The notes under the pieces are model-generated. The model had not been told where the DNA came from and ran no database searches. It saw only the letters and a list, made by a program, of their open reading frames with translations. From DATARH01 sp963705325 (GTDB lineage Bacteria > Pseudomonadota > Alphaproteobacteria > ATCC43930 > CGMCC-115725): a stretch of DNA of 64,000 bases. The position numbers were made by a program, and so were the translations under genes. The stretch is taken from assembly GCA_963705325.1 (NCBI GenBank), contig OY970069.1, positions 3,782,001-3,846,000 on the forward strand, written 5' to 3'. Below are positions 42,316 through 51,928 of the stretch, piece by piece; position 1 is the first letter of the stretch; every line of letters begins with the position of its first letter.

Positions 42316-45162
42316 ATGGCAAATCCGCTCAAGGAGCTGAATGAATACGGGCAGTCGGTGTGGCTCGATTTCGTCAGTCGCGAGATCTTGCAATCGGGCG
42401 GGCTGGCGCGCCTCATCGCCGATGACGGCGTGCGCGGCGTCACGTCGAACCCGTCGATCTTCGAGAAGGCAATCGGCCACGGCGACGATTACGACGAGCT
42501 GATCCGCGCCGCCGAGGCGAAGGGGGACCTCGATCCCGGCGCGCTGTTCGAGACGCTGGCGGTCGGCGACATCCGCGACGGCGCCGATGCGCTCTCCGGC
42601 GTCTACAAGCAGACCCAAGGCCGCGATGGCTACATCTCGCTCGAAGTCTCGCCCTATTTGGCGATGCAGACCGAGGCGACGATCGACGAGGCGCACCGGC
42701 TGTGGAAGCGGGTCGACCGCCCCAACCTGATGATCAAGGTGCCGGGGACCAAGCCCGGCCTACCGGCGATCCGTCGGCTCATCGGCGACGGCATCAACGT
42801 CAACATCACGCTCCTATTCTCACAGCAGGTCTATGCCGAGGTTGTCGACGCGTATATCGGCGGGCTCGAGGATTTTGTCGCCAAGGGCGGCGACCCGCAC
42901 CGCATCGCCAGTGTCGCCAGCTTCTTCGTCAGCCGCATCGACACTCTGGTCGACGAGGCGCTCGACAAGAAGATTGCCGCAGCGAGCGAACCAGCCGCTA
43001 AGGAGCGGCTGGGCGCGCTCAAGGGCAAGGTGGCGATCGCCAACGCCAAGCTTGCCTACCAGCTGTCAAAGCGTATCTACGCCAGCGAGCGCTGGCAGCG
43101 GCTGGCGCAGTCGGGCGCGCAGACGCAGCGGCTCTTGTGGGCTAGCACGGGCACGAAAAACCCAGCCTACAGCGACGTGCTCTATGTCGATGAGCTGATC
43201 GGCGCCGACACCGTCAACACGGTGCCGCCGGCCACGATGGACGCGTATCGCGATCACGGGAGACCGCGCAACAGCCTCGAGGAAGACGTCGCCGGCGCCG
43301 AGATGGCGATGAAAGGGCTCGCCGCCGCCGGGGTCTCGATCGACGAGATCACCGCGCGGCTAGTGGAGGACGGCGTGCGCCTCTTCGCCGACGCTGCGGA
43401 TCAGCTCTACGCGGCGGTGCAGAAGAAGCGTCGCACCGTGCTCGGCGGCAAACTCAACAGCATGAGCGTCAAGCTGCCCGAGGCGATCGCCACCGCCGTC
43501 GATGCCCGGCTCGAAGACGGCCGGCGGCAGGGCAAGATCCGGCGGCTGTGGGCCGGCGACCGGTCGCTGTGGACGGGGAGCGACGAGGACAAATGGCTCG
43601 GCTGGCTCGACGTGGTCGACGAGCAGATCAAGGAAGTGACGAAGCTGAAGGATTTTGCCGCAGACGTTAAGAAGGCCGGATTCAGCGACGTGCTGCTGCT
43701 CGGGATGGGCGGATCAAGCCTCGGTCCCGAGGTGTTCGCCGAAACCTTCGGCGCGCAGCCGGGTTTCCCGAAACTGCACGTGCTCGATTCGACCGACCCG
43801 GCGCAGATCAAGACATTCGAGGACAAGGTCGATCTGAAGAAGACGCTGTTCCTGGTGTCGAGCAAATCGGGCACGACGCTGGAACCCAACATCTTCAAAC
43901 AGTACTTCTTCGAGCGCGCCAAGGCCGCACTGGGCGGCGACCCAGCGAAACATTTTGTCGCCATTACCGACCCCGGCTCGGCACTCGACAAGCTCGCCAA
44001 GACGGAGGGGTTCCGCCACATTTGCTACGGCTTGCCGACGATCGGTGGGCGCTATTCGGTGCTGTCGAACTTCGGCATGGTGCCGGCAGCGGCGATCGGC
44101 ATCGACCCCGAGTCGTTCCTCGAACGCGCGGCGGAAATGGTCCGCTCCTGCGCGCCGAGCGCGCCGCCTGCGGAGAACCCCGGTGTCTTTCTGGGCGCGA
44201 TCCTCGGCGTGTGCCAGACGCAGGGCCGGGACAAGGTCACCGTCCTTGCCTCCGAGGGCATCGCCGATTTCGGCGCCTGGCTCGAACAGCTCTTGGCCGA
44301 GTCGACCGGCAAGCTCGGCAAGGGGATCGTCCCGGTCGACGCCGAGCCGGCCGGACCACCCGAGGTCTACGGAAACGACCGGGTCTTTGCCTATGTCCGG
44401 CTGGCCTCGGACAAGGACGAGGCGCAAGACAAGGCGGTCGCCGCTCTTGAGGCGGCGGGTCAGCCGGTCGTGCGCATCGTCGTCGGCGATCGGATGCAGC
44501 TCGGCCAGGAGTTCTTTCGCTGGGAAATGGCCACCGCAGTCGCGGGATCGGTCATCGGGATCAACCCGTTCGACCAACCCGATGTCGAGGCGCAGAAAAT
44601 CGAGACTCGTAAGCTAACAACCGAGTACGAGACCACTGGCAAGCTACCTGTGGAAGCGCCGTTCTTCGCCGCAGACGGGATCGAGCTTTATGCCGATCCG
44701 CGCAACACCGGCGAACTGAAGCCCAAGGCGACGAGTCTCGCCGCGGCGCTGAAGGCGCACCTCGACCGGGCGCATGCCGGCGACTACGTCACCACGCTCG
44801 CCTATATCGAGCGCAACCCGGCGCACATCGCCACGCTCCAGACAATGCGAACAGCGATCCGCGATAGGAAGAAGGTCGCGACCTGCCTCGGCTTCGGGCC
44901 GCGCTTCCTGCATTCGACCGGCCAGGTCTACAAGGGCGGGCCAAACAGCAGCGTCATCCTGCAGATCACTTGCGCCGACGAGGATGACCTGACGGTGCCA
45001 GGCCAGAAATATACGTTCGGCGTGGTCAAGGCCGCACAGGCGCGGGGCGATTTCGACGTGCTTGCCGAGCGCGGCCGACGTGCCTTGCGTGTCCACCTCG
45101 CGGCCGGCGTCGAGCCCGGACTCAAAGCCCTGGCTGCGGCCATCGACGAAGCGCTCAGATAA
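42316..45162 (+). CDS. tal-pgi: Bifunctional transaldolase / glucose-6-phosphate isomerase
   Basis: 948 aa fusion. Residues 1 to about 370 are transaldolase with the Schiff-base Lys in LMIKVPGT and DDGVRGVTSNPSIFEKAI. About 380-948 are phosphoglucose isomerase with GMGGSSLGPEVF, LVSSKSGTTLEPN and GGRYSVLSNFG. The fusion links the non-oxidative pentose-phosphate shuttle to fructose-6-phosphate/glucose-6-phosphate interchange. The RBS AAGGAGTAGGAG precedes the ATG. gnd starts 12 bp after the stop. Intact, with no indel. Confidence 0.93.
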   Translation: MANPLKELNEYGQSVWLDFVSREILQSGGLARLIADDGVRGVTSNPSIFEKAIGHGDDYDELIRAAEAKGDLDPGALFETLAVGDIRDGADALSGVYKQTQGRDGYISLEVSPYLAMQTEATIDEAHRLWKRVDRPNLMIKVPGTKPGLPAIRRLIGDGINVNITLLFSQQVYAEVVDAYIGGLEDFVAKGGDPHRIASVASFFVSRIDTLVDEALDKKIAAASEPAAKERLGALKGKVAIANAKLAYQLSKRIYASERWQRLAQSGAQTQRLLWASTGTKNPAYSDVLYVDELIGADTVNTVPPATMDAYRDHGRPRNSLEEDVAGAEMAMKGLAAAGVSIDEITARLVEDGVRLFADAADQLYAAVQKKRRTVLGGKLNSMSVKLPEAIATAVDARLEDGRRQGKIRRLWAGDRSLWTGSDEDKWLGWLDVVDEQIKEVTKLKDFAADVKKAGFSDVLLLGMGGSSLGPEVFAETFGAQPGFPKLHVLDSTDPAQIKTFEDKVDLKKTLFLVSSKSGTTLEPNIFKQYFFERAKAALGGDPAKHFVAITDPGSALDKLAKTEGFRHICYGLPTIGGRYSVLSNFGMVPAAAIGIDPESFLERAAEMVRSCAPSAPPAENPGVFLGAILGVCQTQGRDKVTVLASEGIADFGAWLEQLLAESTGKLGKGIVPVDAEPAGPPEVYGNDRVFAYVRLASDKDEAQDKAVAALEAAGQPVVRIVVGDRMQLGQEFFRWEMATAVAGSVIGINPFDQPDVEAQKIETRKLTTEYETTGKLPVEAPFFAADGIELYADPRNTGELKPKATSLAAALKAHLDRAHAGDYVTTLAYIERNPAHIATLQTMRTAIRDRKKVATCLGFGPRFLHSTGQVYKGGPNSSVILQITCADEDDLTVPGQKYTFGVVKAAQARGDFDVLAERGRRALRVHLAAGVEPGLKALAAAIDEALR

Positions 45163-45174
45163 GGAGAACCGGCG

Positions 45175-46155
45175 ATGCAACTCGGGATGATCGGGCTTGG
45201 CCGCATGGGCGGCAACATCGTCCGCCGGCTGATGCGCGACGGGCATAACTGTGTCGTTTACGACAAGAGCGCCGACGCGGTGCAGGGGCTAGCGGGCGAG
45301 GGGGCGACCCCGAGCAGCGACCTCGCGGATTTCGTCCGCGAGCTGCAACCGCCGCGCGCGGTCTGGGTGATGCTGCCGGCTGGTAAGATCACCCACGGCA
45401 CCGTCGTCGAGCTGAGCGGGCTGCTGTCCGCCGGCGATATCCTGATCGACGGCGGCAACTCGTTCTTCCACGACGACATCGCCCATTCCGACCTGCTCAA
45501 GACCAAGGGCATCCGCTATCTCGATGTCGGCACCTCGGGCGGCGTCTGGGGGCTCGAGCGCGGCTATTGCATGATGATCGGTGGCGACAAGGAGGCCTTC
45601 GAGCACCTCGACCCTATCTTCAAGACCCTGGCGCCGGGCATCGGCAAGATCGACCGTACACCAGGCCGCGAGAGCCGCGATCCGCGCGTCGAGCAGGGCT
45701 ATCTCTATTGCGGACCTGCCGGGGCAGGGCACTTCGTCAAGATGGTCCATAACGGGATCGAATACGGTGTGATGCAGGCCTATGCCGAGGGCTTCGATAT
45801 TCTGAAGGGTGTCAATTCACCGGCGGTGCCGGAAAACCGCCGCTACCAGCTCGACCTCGCCGATGTTGCCGAAGTATGGCGGCGTGGCAGCGTCGTCGCC
45901 TCGTGGCTGCTCGACCTGACCGCGATCGCGCTGGCGAGGGACGAGGCGCTTTCCGAATTCGTCGGAAATGTCGATGATTCCGGCGAGGGTCGCTGGACGA
46001 TCAACGCGGCGATCGAGCAGGCAACGCCGGCCGAGGTGCTGTCGGCGGCGCTCTACACCCGGTTCCGCTCGCGCCAATCTCACACCTTCGCTGAGAAAAT
46101 CCTATCGGCGATGCGCGCGGAGTTCGGCGGACACCGCGAGCCGGGGAAGGGCTGA
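45175..46155 (+). CDS. gnd: 6-phosphogluconate dehydrogenase, short decarboxylating type
   Basis: 326 aa, the short form (about 300 aa) rather than the 470-aa enteric form. NAD(P)-binding MIGLGRMGGNIVRRL; the second strand ends VVYDKSAD, where an Asp favours NAD over NADP. Substrate motifs DGGNSFFHDDI and GTSGGVWGLERGYCMMIGG and KMVHNGIEYGVMQAYAEGF follow. It makes ribulose 5-phosphate and CO2. The stop lies 2 bp before zwf. Cofactor preference is an inference from one residue. Confidence 0.9.
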   Translation: MQLGMIGLGRMGGNIVRRLMRDGHNCVVYDKSADAVQGLAGEGATPSSDLADFVRELQPPRAVWVMLPAGKITHGTVVELSGLLSAGDILIDGGNSFFHDDIAHSDLLKTKGIRYLDVGTSGGVWGLERGYCMMIGGDKEAFEHLDPIFKTLAPGIGKIDRTPGRESRDPRVEQGYLYCGPAGAGHFVKMVHNGIEYGVMQAYAEGFDILKGVNSPAVPENRRYQLDLADVAEVWRRGSVVASWLLDLTAIALARDEALSEFVGNVDDSGEGRWTINAAIEQATPAEVLSAALYTRFRSRQSHTFAEKILSAMRAEFGGHREPGKG

Positions 46156-46157
46156 CG

Positions 46158-47723
46158 ATGAACGACGACGCCGCTCCGACCGCCGCGGCCCGCCAACGCA
46201 ACCTGACCGCCCCGCCCTGCGCGCTGGTGATTTTCGGCACCAGCGGCGACCTCACGCGCCGGCTGCTGATGCCGGCGATCTACAACCTCGCCAAGGCTGG
46301 GCGACTGTCGGAGAATTTCGCGCTGATCGGCGTCGACCGCTCGAAGCGGACGATGCGGCAGTTTCACGACGATCTCGGCGACGGCATCCGCAAGTTCGTC
46401 TCCGATACCGCGGGCGATAGCGAAGGCGGCGGTGGCGAGTCGTTCGACGAGAAGGCGTGGGAGTTTCTCACCAAGCGTACCAACCTCGTCGACGGCGACG
46501 TCACCCAGCCCCTCACCTACAAGAAGATCGCCGACGATCTGCAACGCGCGGCCAAGGAGCACCATACCGGCGGCAACGCGATCTTCTACCTTGCGGTGGC
46601 CAGCTCGCTGTTTGGCACCATCGTCGAGAACCTCGCCGGTGCCGGGCTGATGGCGCAGAACGGCCATTGGCGGCGTGTCATCATCGAGAAGCCATTCGGC
46701 AACGACCTGCCGTCGGCGAAGGCGCTCAATGCGCGAGTCCTCAAAGTGGTGACCGAGCCGCAGGTCTACCGGATGGATCATTTCCTCGGCAAGGAAACGG
46801 TCCAGAACATCATGGCGCTGCGCTTCGCCAACAGTATTTTCGAGCCGCTGTGGAACCGCGACCACATCGATCACGTCCAGATCACCGTTGCTGAAACCGT
46901 CGGCGTCGAGCGGCGCGCCGCGTTCTACGAAGCGACCGGCGCGCTGCGCGACATGGTGCCGAACCACGTCTTCCAGCTGCTAAGCCTCACCGCGATGGAA
47001 CCGCCCAACTCGTTCGACCCTGACGCGGTGCGTACCGAGAAGGCCAAGGCGCTCCAGGCCATCGTTCCGCTTGACGACAGCGACCTGCGGCGCAGCGTGA
47101 TGCGCGGCCAATACGCCGCCGGCACGGTGCGCGGCCAGCCGGTCGCGGCCTATCGCGAGTCCCCGGGGGTTGCTCCGGATAGCATGACCGAGACCTATGT
47201 CGCGATGCGGCTGTCCCTCGATAACTGGCGTTGGGCCGGCGTGCCGTTCTATCTGCGCACCGGCAAGTCGATGACGCGGCGCACCAGCGAGATCGCGATC
47301 CAGTTCAAGCACGCGCCGTTCGCCCTGTTCCGCGACACCGCGGTGGACGCCCTGGCGCCTAACGTCCTGGCGATGCAAATCCAGCCGGACGAGGGCGCCT
47401 CGCTTCAGTTCAGCGCCAAGCGGCCGGGCCCGGAAATTCAGCTCGGCGGCGTGCGCATGGACTTCCGCTACCGCGATTATTTCCGCGCCGCGCCCAGCAC
47501 CGGCTACGAGACGCTGGTCTACGACTGCATGATCGGCGACCAGACTCTGTTCCAGCGGGCCGACAGCGTCGAGGCGGGATGGAGCGCGGTGCAGCCGATC
47601 CTCGATCTGTGGCGCGACGACAAGAACGCGCCGCTCGATTTCTACCCGGCGGGCACTGCCGGCCCGCAATCGGCTGACGAATTGTTGTGGCGCAGCGGCC
47701 GCGCGTGGCGGCCGATCGCCTGA
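46158..47723 (+). CDS. zwf: Glucose-6-phosphate dehydrogenase
   Basis: 521 aa. Rossmann motif VIFGTSGDLTRRLLMPA, catalytic block RMDHFLGKETVQN (the usual Tyr in HYLGK is Phe here), and EKPFGND. C-terminal HAPFALFRD. Oxidises glucose 6-phosphate to 6-phosphogluconolactone. The TGA overlaps the rpe ATG as TGATG. The enzyme, lactonase and gnd are encoded together, so the full oxidative branch is here. Confidence 0.92.
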   Translation: MNDDAAPTAAARQRNLTAPPCALVIFGTSGDLTRRLLMPAIYNLAKAGRLSENFALIGVDRSKRTMRQFHDDLGDGIRKFVSDTAGDSEGGGGESFDEKAWEFLTKRTNLVDGDVTQPLTYKKIADDLQRAAKEHHTGGNAIFYLAVASSLFGTIVENLAGAGLMAQNGHWRRVIIEKPFGNDLPSAKALNARVLKVVTEPQVYRMDHFLGKETVQNIMALRFANSIFEPLWNRDHIDHVQITVAETVGVERRAAFYEATGALRDMVPNHVFQLLSLTAMEPPNSFDPDAVRTEKAKALQAIVPLDDSDLRRSVMRGQYAAGTVRGQPVAAYRESPGVAPDSMTETYVAMRLSLDNWRWAGVPFYLRTGKSMTRRTSEIAIQFKHAPFALFRDTAVDALAPNVLAMQIQPDEGASLQFSAKRPGPEIQLGGVRMDFRYRDYFRAAPSTGYETLVYDCMIGDQTLFQRADSVEAGWSAVQPILDLWRDDKNAPLDFYPAGTAGPQSADELLWRSGRAWRPIA

Positions 47724-48409
47724 TGTCGCATCCGATCGTTGTCGCCCCGTCGATATTGTCCGCCGATTTCGCGCGGCTGGGTGAAGAAGTGCGCGCCGCC
47801 GACGCGGCGGGCGGCGACTGGATCCATGTCGATGTGATGGACGGCCGGTTTGTCCCGAACCTGACGATCGGCCCTGTCGTTGTCGCCGCGCTACGCAAGG
47901 CAACGACAAAACCGCTCGACGTCCACTTGATGATGGTTGAACCCGAGCGCTATCTCGATGCTTTCGCCGAAGCCGGGGCCGACCATCTCCTCGTCCATTG
48001 CGAGCCGAGCTCGACCGTGCATCTGCACCGCACGCTCGGCCACGTCCGCGATCTCGGCAAGGTCGCGGGGGTAGTGCTCAACCCCGCAACCGGGATCGAC
48101 CAGATCGAGCATGTCCTCGACCTTGTCGGCATCGTGCTGGTGATGACGGTCAATCCCGGGTTCGGCGGCCAGAAGTTCATCGCTACGATGCTGCCCAAGA
48201 TCGCTGCGCTGCGGTCGCTCTGCGACGGGCGGGGGCTTGACCCGGTGATTGAGGTCGATGGCGGGCTCAGCGGCGACAATGCCTGGCAGGTGATCGAGGC
48301 AGGGGCAACCGCGATCGTCGCTGGATCGGCGGTGTTCCATGCGCCCGATTACGCCAAGGCGATCTCCGCGATCCGCCATTCCGCGGCGCCGCGCCGGAGG
48401 ACCGCCTAA
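47723..48409 (+). CDS. rpe: Ribulose-phosphate 3-epimerase
   Basis: 228 aa from the ATG at 47723. TIM barrel with APSILSADFARLG, HVDVMDGRFVPNLTIG, DVHLMMVEPE, VMTVNPGFGGQ and EVDGGLSGDN. Converts ribulose 5-phosphate to xylulose 5-phosphate. The start overlaps the zwf stop and the stop abuts the pgl GTG, so the run is translationally coupled. Confidence 0.92.
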   Translation: MSHPIVVAPSILSADFARLGEEVRAADAAGGDWIHVDVMDGRFVPNLTIGPVVVAALRKATTKPLDVHLMMVEPERYLDAFAEAGADHLLVHCEPSSTVHLHRTLGHVRDLGKVAGVVLNPATGIDQIEHVLDLVGIVLVMTVNPGFGGQKFIATMLPKIAALRSLCDGRGLDPVIEVDGGLSGDNAWQVIEAGATAIVAGSAVFHAPDYAKAISAIRHSAAPRRRTA

Positions 48410-49138
48410 GTGACTGCGCCGCGCATTGATGTCTCGGCCGACCCGACGGCGCTGGCGCAGCGGGTTGCGCAATGGATCGTCGATCTGGCCTGCGCGACGC
48501 CCGCCCGCTTCGCCATCGCCCTTTCGGGGGGCTCGACCCCGAAGCGGCTTTACGGGCTGCTCGCCGCCACGCCGCTGCGCGACCAAATGCCGTGGGATCG
48601 CGTGCATTTCTTCTTCGGCGACGACCGCTTCGTGCCGTGGGACAGCCCTGACAGCAATTACGGCATGGCGCACGATGCTATGCTGGCGCATGTGCCGGCA
48701 CCGCCGCAAAACGTGCACGGCATCCCGTTCAGCGGTAGCGCCGCCGAGGCCGCGCGCGCCTACGAAGAGACGCTGGAGGCGTATTACGGCGGCGATGCGC
48801 TCGACCCGGCCCGGCCGCTGTTCGACATCGTGCTTCTCGGCATGGGGCCTGACGGTCACACGGCGTCGCTGTTTCCCGGCAAGCCGGCGCTCGAAGAACG
48901 GCGGCGCTGGGCGGTCGAGGTCCCGGAGCCGGGGCTGGCACCGTTTGTCCCACGCGTCACACTGACCTATCCGGTCCTCAACAGCGCAAAGTCCGTCGCC
49001 TTTGTCGCCGCCGGCGCCGATAAGGCGGCGATGATGCGCCGCGTCCTCGCCGGCGAACGCACGCTGCCGTCGGCACATATCGCTCCGGTCGGCGAATTGA
49101 TTTGGTTCGTCGATCGCGCGGCATACGGCGACGCATGA
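48410..49138 (+). CDS. pgl: 6-phosphogluconolactonase
   Basis: 242 aa. Begins with GTG directly after the rpe TAA. Glucosamine-6-phosphate-isomerase-like fold: LSGGSTPKRLYGLLA, VHFFFGDDRFVPWDSPDSN, LLGMGPDGHTASLFPG. Hydrolyses the lactone from zwf to 6-phosphogluconate. The stop overlaps the rpiA start as ATGA. Confidence 0.9.
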   Translation: MTAPRIDVSADPTALAQRVAQWIVDLACATPARFAIALSGGSTPKRLYGLLAATPLRDQMPWDRVHFFFGDDRFVPWDSPDSNYGMAHDAMLAHVPAPPQNVHGIPFSGSAAEAARAYEETLEAYYGGDALDPARPLFDIVLLGMGPDGHTASLFPGKPALEERRRWAVEVPEPGLAPFVPRVTLTYPVLNSAKSVAFVAAGADKAAMMRRVLAGERTLPSAHIAPVGELIWFVDRAAYGDA

Positions 49139-49839
49139 CCGTCGACCGCGATCAGCTGAAACGCGCGGCTGCGCAGGGCGCTCTCCACTACGTCACGGAC
49201 GGCATGGTACTCGGGCTCGGCACCGGGTCGACAGCGAGCTTTGTCGTGCAGGCGCTCGGCGCGCGCATGGCGAGTGGGCTCAAGATCATCGGCATCCCCA
49301 CGTCCGAGCGCACCGCGACGCTCGCCCGCAGCCTCGGTATTCCGCTCGCCACCTTCGCCGAATATCAGCGCATCGATCTGACGATCGATGGCGCCGACGA
49401 GGTCGAGCGAGGTTCCTTGAACCTCATCAAGGGTCTGGGCGGTGCGCTGCTGCGCGAGAAGATCGTCGCCGCGGCAAGCCGGCGGCTCATCGTGGTGGTG
49501 GATCAGGAGAAGCTCGTTGACCGGCTCGGCGTGAAAACGCCTATACCGGTCGAGGTCGTGCAGTTTGGCTGGCAATCGACTGCGGCGGCGCTGGAAAAGC
49601 TCGGCGCGACGCCGCGGCTGCGGCACGCGGCCGAGGATCACCCGTTTATCACCGACGGCGGCAACTATATCCTCGATTGCCGGTTCGGCGGCATAGCCGA
49701 TGCAAGGTCACTCGAGGCCCGGATCAACGCGATCGTTGGCGTCGTCGAATGCGGCTTGTTCGTCGGCCGCAGTTCCGACGTCATCGTCGCCACCACCGAT
49801 GGGGTCGAAGTGTTGACGCCGGCAGGGGAAACATCGTGA
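49135..49839 (+). CDS. rpiA: Ribose-5-phosphate isomerase A
   Basis: 234 aa from the ATG at 49135. VLGLGTGSTASFVV (substrate loop), IDLTIDGADEVE, LIKGLGGALLREKIVA, LDCRFGGIADA. Interconverts ribose and ribulose 5-phosphates. Overlaps pgl (ATGA) and the HAD gene (GTGA). Confidence 0.92.
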   Translation: MTVDRDQLKRAAAQGALHYVTDGMVLGLGTGSTASFVVQALGARMASGLKIIGIPTSERTATLARSLGIPLATFAEYQRIDLTIDGADEVERGSLNLIKGLGGALLREKIVAAASRRLIVVVDQEKLVDRLGVKTPIPVEVVQFGWQSTAAALEKLGATPRLRHAAEDHPFITDGGNYILDCRFGGIADARSLEARINAIVGVVECGLFVGRSSDVIVATTDGVEVLTPAGETS

Positions 49840-50645
49840 GCCGCTTCAAACTGGTTATCTCGGATGTCGACGGCACGCTCGTCACCAAGGAAAAGGCGCT
49901 GCGGCCGCGCTCCATTGAGACCGTGCGCAAACTCCACGATCGCGGGATTGGGTTTTCGATCTGTAGCAGCCGGCCGCCGTTCGGATTGCGGATGATGATC
50001 AATCCGCTCGGTCTCAGCCTGCCGTTCGGCGGCTACAACGCTGGCAAGATCGTCGAGACCGATCTGTCTGTCGTCGAGCAGAAGCTGATCGCGCCCGAGG
50101 CGGCAAGACAGGCTGTCTCCATCTTTCGCGAGTTCGGCATCGATTGCTGGGTGTTCGACGGCAACCGCTGGGTCGTCACCAACAAGCGGGGCGACCACGT
50201 CGACCATGAGACACACACGATTCAGACACCGCCGACAGTGGTTCCGCAATTCTCCGACGGCGACTTCAGCGCGGTCGGGAAGATCGTCGGCGCGAGCAAC
50301 GACCACGAGCGCGTCGCCCGGGTCGAGAAGGCGATGCGGCAGGCGCTTTCTGGCGTTGTCAGTGCGGCGCGCTCGCAACCCTACTACTGCGACGTCATTC
50401 CGCCCGGCATCAACAAGGGCCGCATCGTCGAGGTGCTGGCCGAGCGCCTCGGTCTAGACCGAGGCGAGATCGTTGTATTGGGCGACATGGACAACGACCT
50501 CGATATGTTCGCCAAAGCCGGCTTCTCGATCGCGATGGGTAACGCCACCGAAGAGGTCAAGGCTGCCGCCAGCGCGGTAGCGCCCGGCACTAACGACGAG
50601 GATGGCTGGGCCGAAGCCGTCGAGCGCTATGTGCTGGCCGCCTAA
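49836..50645 (+). CDS. HAD-superfamily hydrolase, Cof type
   Basis: 269 aa from the GTG at 49836. Motif I VISDVDGTLVTKEK, a type IIB cap in the middle, and the C-terminal GEIVVLGDMDNDLDMF (motif IV). Cof-type HADs remove phosphate from sugar phosphates or cofactors. As the last gene of the pentose-phosphate operon it may act on a sugar phosphate, but the substrate is not known. Overlap with rpiA suggests coupled translation. Confidence 0.85.
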   Translation: MSRFKLVISDVDGTLVTKEKALRPRSIETVRKLHDRGIGFSICSSRPPFGLRMMINPLGLSLPFGGYNAGKIVETDLSVVEQKLIAPEAARQAVSIFREFGIDCWVFDGNRWVVTNKRGDHVDHETHTIQTPPTVVPQFSDGDFSAVGKIVGASNDHERVARVEKAMRQALSGVVSAARSQPYYCDVIPPGINKGRIVEVLAERLGLDRGEIVVLGDMDNDLDMFAKAGFSIAMGNATEEVKAAASAVAPGTNDEDGWAEAVERYVLAA

Positions 50646-50966
50646 TCAGTAATCGAATGTCGCGATGCATTGCTGGAACAAATCGGGGTCGGTGACCGGA
50701 CCGCATTCCTTGCGGACACGCGCGGCGCGGAATGCCGGATTGGTCCGCACCAACTGCTCGTAGCGATAGCTGTCGATCACATTCTGCCGGGGAGACCAGT
50801 TAGCCGGAAAGTCGCCCGGATCGGGCTGGGGCATGTCGGCGTAGTATTCTGTTGGCGCGCGACCGTTCGGCGAGGGCATCACCATCGTTTGCGCGTGAAC
50901 GGTGAGGATCGGCGCTGTGGCGGTCGTGGCCGCCGCCATCAGAAACGCGATTCGCTTCATCAGCAT
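50646..50966 (-). CDS. Small exported protein of unknown function
   Basis: 106 aa. The ATG at 50966 is preceded by GGAGGAACC. Signal peptide IAFLMAAATTATAPILTVHAQ. The mature part is Pro/Tyr-rich (PTEYYADMPQPDPGDFPANW) with a Cys pair (KECGPV, QQCIATF) that may form a disulfide. No family recognised. Convergent with the HAD gene, whose stop abuts it. Confidence 0.65.
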   Translation of the reverse strand: MLMKRIAFLMAAATTATAPILTVHAQTMVMPSPNGRAPTEYYADMPQPDPGDFPANWSPRQNVIDSYRYEQLVRTNPAFRAARVRKECGPVTDPDLFQQCIATFDY

Positions 50967-51029
50967 GACCGGTTCCTCCTTTATCGGAAAGTCACCGGGT
51001 GAACGGAAGAAGGAAACCGCGGTTCCCCC

Positions 51030-51923
51030 TCAGGGTGCGATCATCGCCGGGTCGGGTAGACCTCGCCGCCGGCATGCCGCCAGTACGGTGTTCTGCAAGA
51101 GGCAGGCGATGGTCATCGGTCCGGTGCCGCCGGGTACCGGGGTGATCGCCGCAGCGACTGTGCGTGCCGCCTCGAAATCAACATCGCCGATGAGCCGGGG
51201 GCTTTCGGGCGTCGACACCCGGTTGATACCGACATCGATCACCGTCGCGCCGGGTTTGATCCAGTCGCCCTTGATCATCGCCGGCTGCCCGGTCGCCGCG
51301 ATCAGGATGTCGGCGCGCCGGCAGAGCGCCGGAATGTCCCGGCTCTTGCTGTGCGCCACAGTTACCGTGCAATCCGCCGCCAACAGCAAGGCCGCCAGCG
51401 GCCGGCCAACAATATGCGAGCGGCCAAGCACGACCGCTTCGGTGCCGGCAAGGCTCGGCAGAGCCGCGCCGAGCAGGATCATGCAACCCTGCGGCGTGCA
51501 CGGCACCAGCGTCGTCTCGCCGCCCCATAGCCGGCCGATATTGAGCGGATGAAATCCGTCGACATCCTTGGCCGGATCGATCTCAGCGACAATCTTGCGG
51601 GCGTCGATATGTGGCGGCAGCGGGAGCTGAACGAGAATGCCGTCCACCCGCTCATCCGCATCGAGCGCACGGACCAGCGCGATGACGTCCGCCTCACTGG
51701 TGTCGCCGGGTAGCGTCCGCTCGAATGAAGCGAGCCCCGCGGCGGCGCAGGCGCGCGCCTTATTACGGACGTACATTTGGCTTGCCGGATCGGCGCCGAC
51801 AATGATCGCGGCAAGACCGGGCACGATCCCGTGCTTCTCGCGCAACTCCGCCGCCGTCTCGGCGATGTGTTGGCGAAGCCGCGAGGCGATCGCCTGGCCG
51901 TCGATGATCGTCGCTTCAGCCAT
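51030..51923 (-). CDS. folD: Methylenetetrahydrofolate dehydrogenase / cyclohydrolase
   Basis: 297 aa. FolD with the catalytic YVRNKARACAAAG (Lys), GILVQLPLPPHID, and the NADP-binding GRSHIVGRPLAALLL and AHSKSRD. Interconverts methylene-, methenyl- and formyl-tetrahydrofolate. The cytochrome c gene lies 5 bp after its stop on the same strand. Confidence 0.93.
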   Translation of the reverse strand: MAEATIIDGQAIASRLRQHIAETAAELREKHGIVPGLAAIIVGADPASQMYVRNKARACAAAGLASFERTLPGDTSEADVIALVRALDADERVDGILVQLPLPPHIDARKIVAEIDPAKDVDGFHPLNIGRLWGGETTLVPCTPQGCMILLGAALPSLAGTEAVVLGRSHIVGRPLAALLLAADCTVTVAHSKSRDIPALCRRADILIAATGQPAMIKGDWIKPGATVIDVGINRVSTPESPRLIGDVDFEAARTVAAAITPVPGGTGPMTIACLLQNTVLAACRRRGLPDPAMIAP

Positions 51924-51928
51924 GCCTC

